A DNA stretch of 15,541 bases from an uncultured Eubacteriales bacterium (GTDB taxonomy: Bacteria; Bacillota; Clostridia; Oscillospirales; CAG-382). Shown one piece after another: positions 13,650 to 15,541 of this stretch (within the stretch, counting starts at the first letter, position 1; each line of letters starts with the position of its first letter). The translations under genes were made by a program, and so were the position numbers. Below the pieces are notes generated by a model. That model was given only the letters and a program-made list of their open reading frames with translations. It had not been told where the DNA came from and did not search any database. The stretch lies in the NCBI GenBank assembly GCA_934444645.1, contig CAKSCV010000035.1, positions 1 to 15,541 of the forward strand, in the 5' to 3' direction.

Positions 13650-15311
13650 ATGACGAATTGTGCCGACCCGTTTTTGAAGAAAAACGATATGCTTGAATTA
13701 GCCGTCACCGGTACCGACCGGAACGGAAACGGCGTTGCACACGCACCGAACGGGATGACGGTTTTTATCCGCAACACCTGTGCGGGCGATGTGGTAAACG
13801 CCAAAATCATCAAGGTTTTGAAGCACTATGCCGTCGCCATACCCGAAGAAATTTTACAGCCGTCGGCGGATCGTTCCGTCGGCGGCTGTGCCGTATCGGG
13901 CAAATGCGGCGGCTGCGTGTTCGCTCATATGACCTATGAGGCTGAGTGCCGCTACAAAGCGCAGAGCACCGAGGATGCGTTTTCTCACATCGGCGGATTG
14001 TCCTTAAAGCTTGATGCGTTTCATGCCTCGCCGAAGGTTGAAAAATATCGGAACAAAGCCATTTATCCGGTTGCCGCGGCAGCCGACGGTTCGCCGATTT
14101 CCGGGTTTTATGCGGCTGTTTCACACCGCATTGTACCGCACAAAACGTGTGAGATCGCCCATCCGCTGTTTCCCGAAATCCGCGACGCGGTACTGCTTTT
14201 TGCCAAGGAAAACCGCATTCCGCCGTATGACGAAGCGACGCGCAAAGGCATTTTACGCAGCATTTATATGCGTTCGGCTGCATCGGACGAAATCGTGTTA
14301 ACGTTGGTTTTAGCCGATACGCACTTCGGCAGTGCCAAAGACGAAGCAGCGTTTGTTTCGTATATCACCGAGAGGTTTGCGAACATTTCGTCGGTTCTCA
14401 TCAACACGAACACCAAGCCCTCCAATGCCGTGCTCGGCGAAAGCTGGCGCGTGCTTTCCGGCGACGGGTATCTGCACGACGTACTGTGCGGCCGAAAATT
14501 CCGGGTGTCTCCTGCCTCGTTCTGGCAGGTCAACCACGACGGTGCGGAGCTGTTATACGGCATTGCCGCGCGTTTTGCCGCGCTGAAGCCGGGTGAAAGA
14601 CTGCTCGATTTATACTGCGGCACCGGTTCGGTGGGACTGTCGATGGCAAAACCCGACACCAAGCTGTACGGTGTGGAAATCGTTGCCGACGCGGTGAAGG
14701 ATGCTTCTTTCAACGCGAAAGAAAACGGCATCGACGCAAGCTTTCTCTGTCTTGATGCGGCGCACGCTCTGGACGACAAACGCTTAAAGGAAATCCGTCC
14801 GCAGGTCATCACGGTAGATCCGCCGCGCAAGGGCTGCGGCATCGAAGCGGTGCGCAAAATCGCCTCTCTCGGTGCCGAACGGATCGTGTATATTTCCTGC
14901 GACCCGGCAACGCTGGCCAGGGATTTAGCGGAATTCGGCGTGTGCGGCTATAAAGCGGTAAATGCCGAGGGAGTCGATATGTTTCCGCGGACAGGACATG
15001 TGGAGACGGTATGTTTATTGTCCAAACTTCAAAGCAAGGAACATATCGAGATCGAAGTGAAGATGGACGAGATGGACTTGACTTCGGCGGAGAGTAAGGC
15101 AACCTACGAAGAAATCCGGGAATACGTTTTCGAGCATACCGGACTGAAGGTCAGCCACCTCTATATCGCACAGGTGAAGCAGAAATACGGCATCATTGAG
15201 CGTGAGAACTACAATAAGCCGAAATCCGAAAACGTCAAGCAGCCCCAATGCCCACCGGAGAAGGAAAAAGCGATCACGGAGGCATTACGTCACTTTGGGA
15301 TGATTTTGTAG
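13650..15311 (+). CDS. 23S rRNA (uracil-5-)-methyltransferase, RlmD/RumA family, with element-derived C-terminal extension
   Basis: This SAM-dependent enzyme makes 5-methyluridine in 23S rRNA. Residues 10-70 form a TRAM-like RNA-binding domain. Cys80, Cys86, Cys89 and Cys167 (C-x5-C-x2-C and a distant Cys) match the 4Fe-4S ligands of RlmD. The SAM-binding motif is LLDLYCGTG (318-326), with Gln293 upstream. The nucleophilic Cys417 lies in ISCDPATLARD, and the proposed general base Glu452 in HVETV (450-454). Family members normally end a few residues after HVETV-LLS. Here the frame runs on for about 95 residues (459-553) of unrelated, charged sequence such as YNKPKSE (521-527) and PQCPPEKEK (532-540), ending in HFGMIL. 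The catalytic part is complete, so activity is probably kept. The ATG at 13650 has only a weak AGAAAG upstream; an in-frame ATG at 13689 would cut the conserved KKND start. Confidence 0.9.
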   Translation: MTNCADPFLKKNDMLELAVTGTDRNGNGVAHAPNGMTVFIRNTCAGDVVNAKIIKVLKHYAVAIPEEILQPSADRSVGGCAVSGKCGGCVFAHMTYEAECRYKAQSTEDAFSHIGGLSLKLDAFHASPKVEKYRNKAIYPVAAAADGSPISGFYAAVSHRIVPHKTCEIAHPLFPEIRDAVLLFAKENRIPPYDEATRKGILRSIYMRSAASDEIVLTLVLADTHFGSAKDEAAFVSYITERFANISSVLINTNTKPSNAVLGESWRVLSGDGYLHDVLCGRKFRVSPASFWQVNHDGAELLYGIAARFAALKPGERLLDLYCGTGSVGLSMAKPDTKLYGVEIVADAVKDASFNAKENGIDASFLCLDAAHALDDKRLKEIRPQVITVDPPRKGCGIEAVRKIASLGAERIVYISCDPATLARDLAEFGVCGYKAVNAEGVDMFPRTGHVETVCLLSKLQSKEHIEIEVKMDEMDLTSAESKATYEEIREYVFEHTGLKVSHLYIAQVKQKYGIIERENYNKPKSENVKQPQCPPEKEKAITEALRHFGMIL

Positions 15312-15541
15312 ATGCTTTTTGAAAGAAATTGCAGGTAGCGGTCGGCACCAAATGATCTTTCGCTATCAGGCTGTCTAAAGGCGAAACTGTCAGTATAAGA
15401 ATGCTAATGAAGGTGCGTAAAACACTGAACTGCAATATTGGAAATATCCGAAAGCTGATTTCTCCCCAAGAAGGCATCGTTGAATAAGAGGTGGATGGTA
15501 TGTCGGCAAAAAAGAAAAACATAATTAGCAAGGCTAGCCCT
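15003..15541 (+). mobile_element. Left end of an integrative element inserted in the rRNA methyltransferase gene (partial)
   Basis: The boundary is inferred near the HVETV codons (14997-15011), where homology to the methyltransferase family ends. Beyond it lie the element-derived C-terminal frame (to 15311), a 188-bp non-coding leader (15312-15499) and the start of a new gene at 15500. Codon choice also shifts: GAG and AAG are frequent in the extension, whereas the methyltransferase itself prefers GAA, GCC and GGC-type codons. The 3' end of rumA is an established attachment site for Gram-positive elements, for example Tn5252-family conjugative elements and phage m46.1 of streptococci. No integrase, repeat or right junction is visible because the window ends, so the exact core is unknown. 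Confidence 0.55.
15500..15541 (+). CDS. 5' end of an unidentified gene, cut by the window edge
   Basis: ATG at 15500 is preceded by AGAGGTGG (15487-15494) at a spacing of 5 bp, a strong ribosome binding site. Fourteen codons are visible, giving MSAKKKNIISKASP, a basic hydrophilic start. The frame is open to the last base. This is far too little to assign a family. Its position just inside the presumed element suggests an element-borne function. No good promoter is seen in the 188-bp leader; TATAAG at 15394-15399 lacks a -35 partner. Confidence 0.5.
   Translation, partial: MSAKKKNIISKASP

Noticed and set aside
15274..15531. An 85-codon minus-strand frame opposite the leader at the right end
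   Set aside because: It overlaps the end of the fusion protein and the start of the next gene on the opposite strand, and no ribosome binding site or domain is evident.

Overview
The window reads as chromosomal DNA from a low-to-mid G+C Gram-positive bacterium of the class Clostridia, probably a gut Oscillospirales/Ruminococcaceae-type organism. This rests on AGGAGG-type ribosome binding sites, sigma-A-like TTGACA/TATAAT promoters, a bacterial AraM/EgsA glycerol-1-phosphate dehydrogenase, a PrsA-like parvulin lipoprotein, Clostridia-style palindromic intergenic repeats, and a mobile-element tail fused to a 23S rRNA methyltransferase. The placement is inference from style, not from a marker gene.

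Layout. Positions 1-919 contain no convincing gene. They hold degenerate tandem repeats followed by a nearly continuous run of short perfect hairpins. Then come, on the minus strand, pfkA (glycolysis) with a strong terminator and ligA (NAD-dependent DNA ligase). ligA is divergent from egsA on the plus strand, and near-consensus promoters face away from each other in the gap. A plus-strand gene follows for a membrane-anchored, leucine-rich-repeat-like protein of unknown function with an Asp/Thr/Ala-rich tail. It ends in back-to-back terminators and a palindromic MITE-like repeat. Next are uvrA and, upstream of it in the same minus-strand transcription unit, recG (excision repair and recombination/fork rescue). 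Divergent from recG is a plus-strand pair: a parvulin-type prolyl isomerase lipoprotein and an RlmD/RumA-family 23S rRNA m5U methyltransferase.

The right end is the least ordinary part. The methyltransferase should end shortly after its conserved HVETV-LLS motif, but the frame continues for about 95 residues of unrelated sequence. It is followed by a 188-bp leader and the first 14 codons of a new gene that runs off the window. The simplest reading is that an integrative element is inserted in the 3' end of the methyltransferase gene and supplies a replacement C-terminus. The rest of that element lies outside the window.

Functionally the core genes are housekeeping: glycolysis, DNA ligation, repair/recombination, lipid or teichoic-type glycerol-1-phosphate metabolism, exported-protein folding and rRNA modification. 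No complete new system such as a defence island, CRISPR array or biosynthetic cluster is visible. The points that merit follow-up are the methyltransferase/element junction, the hairpin-rich gene-free region at the left end, the MITE-like repeat beside uvrA, and the unknown LRR-like surface protein.
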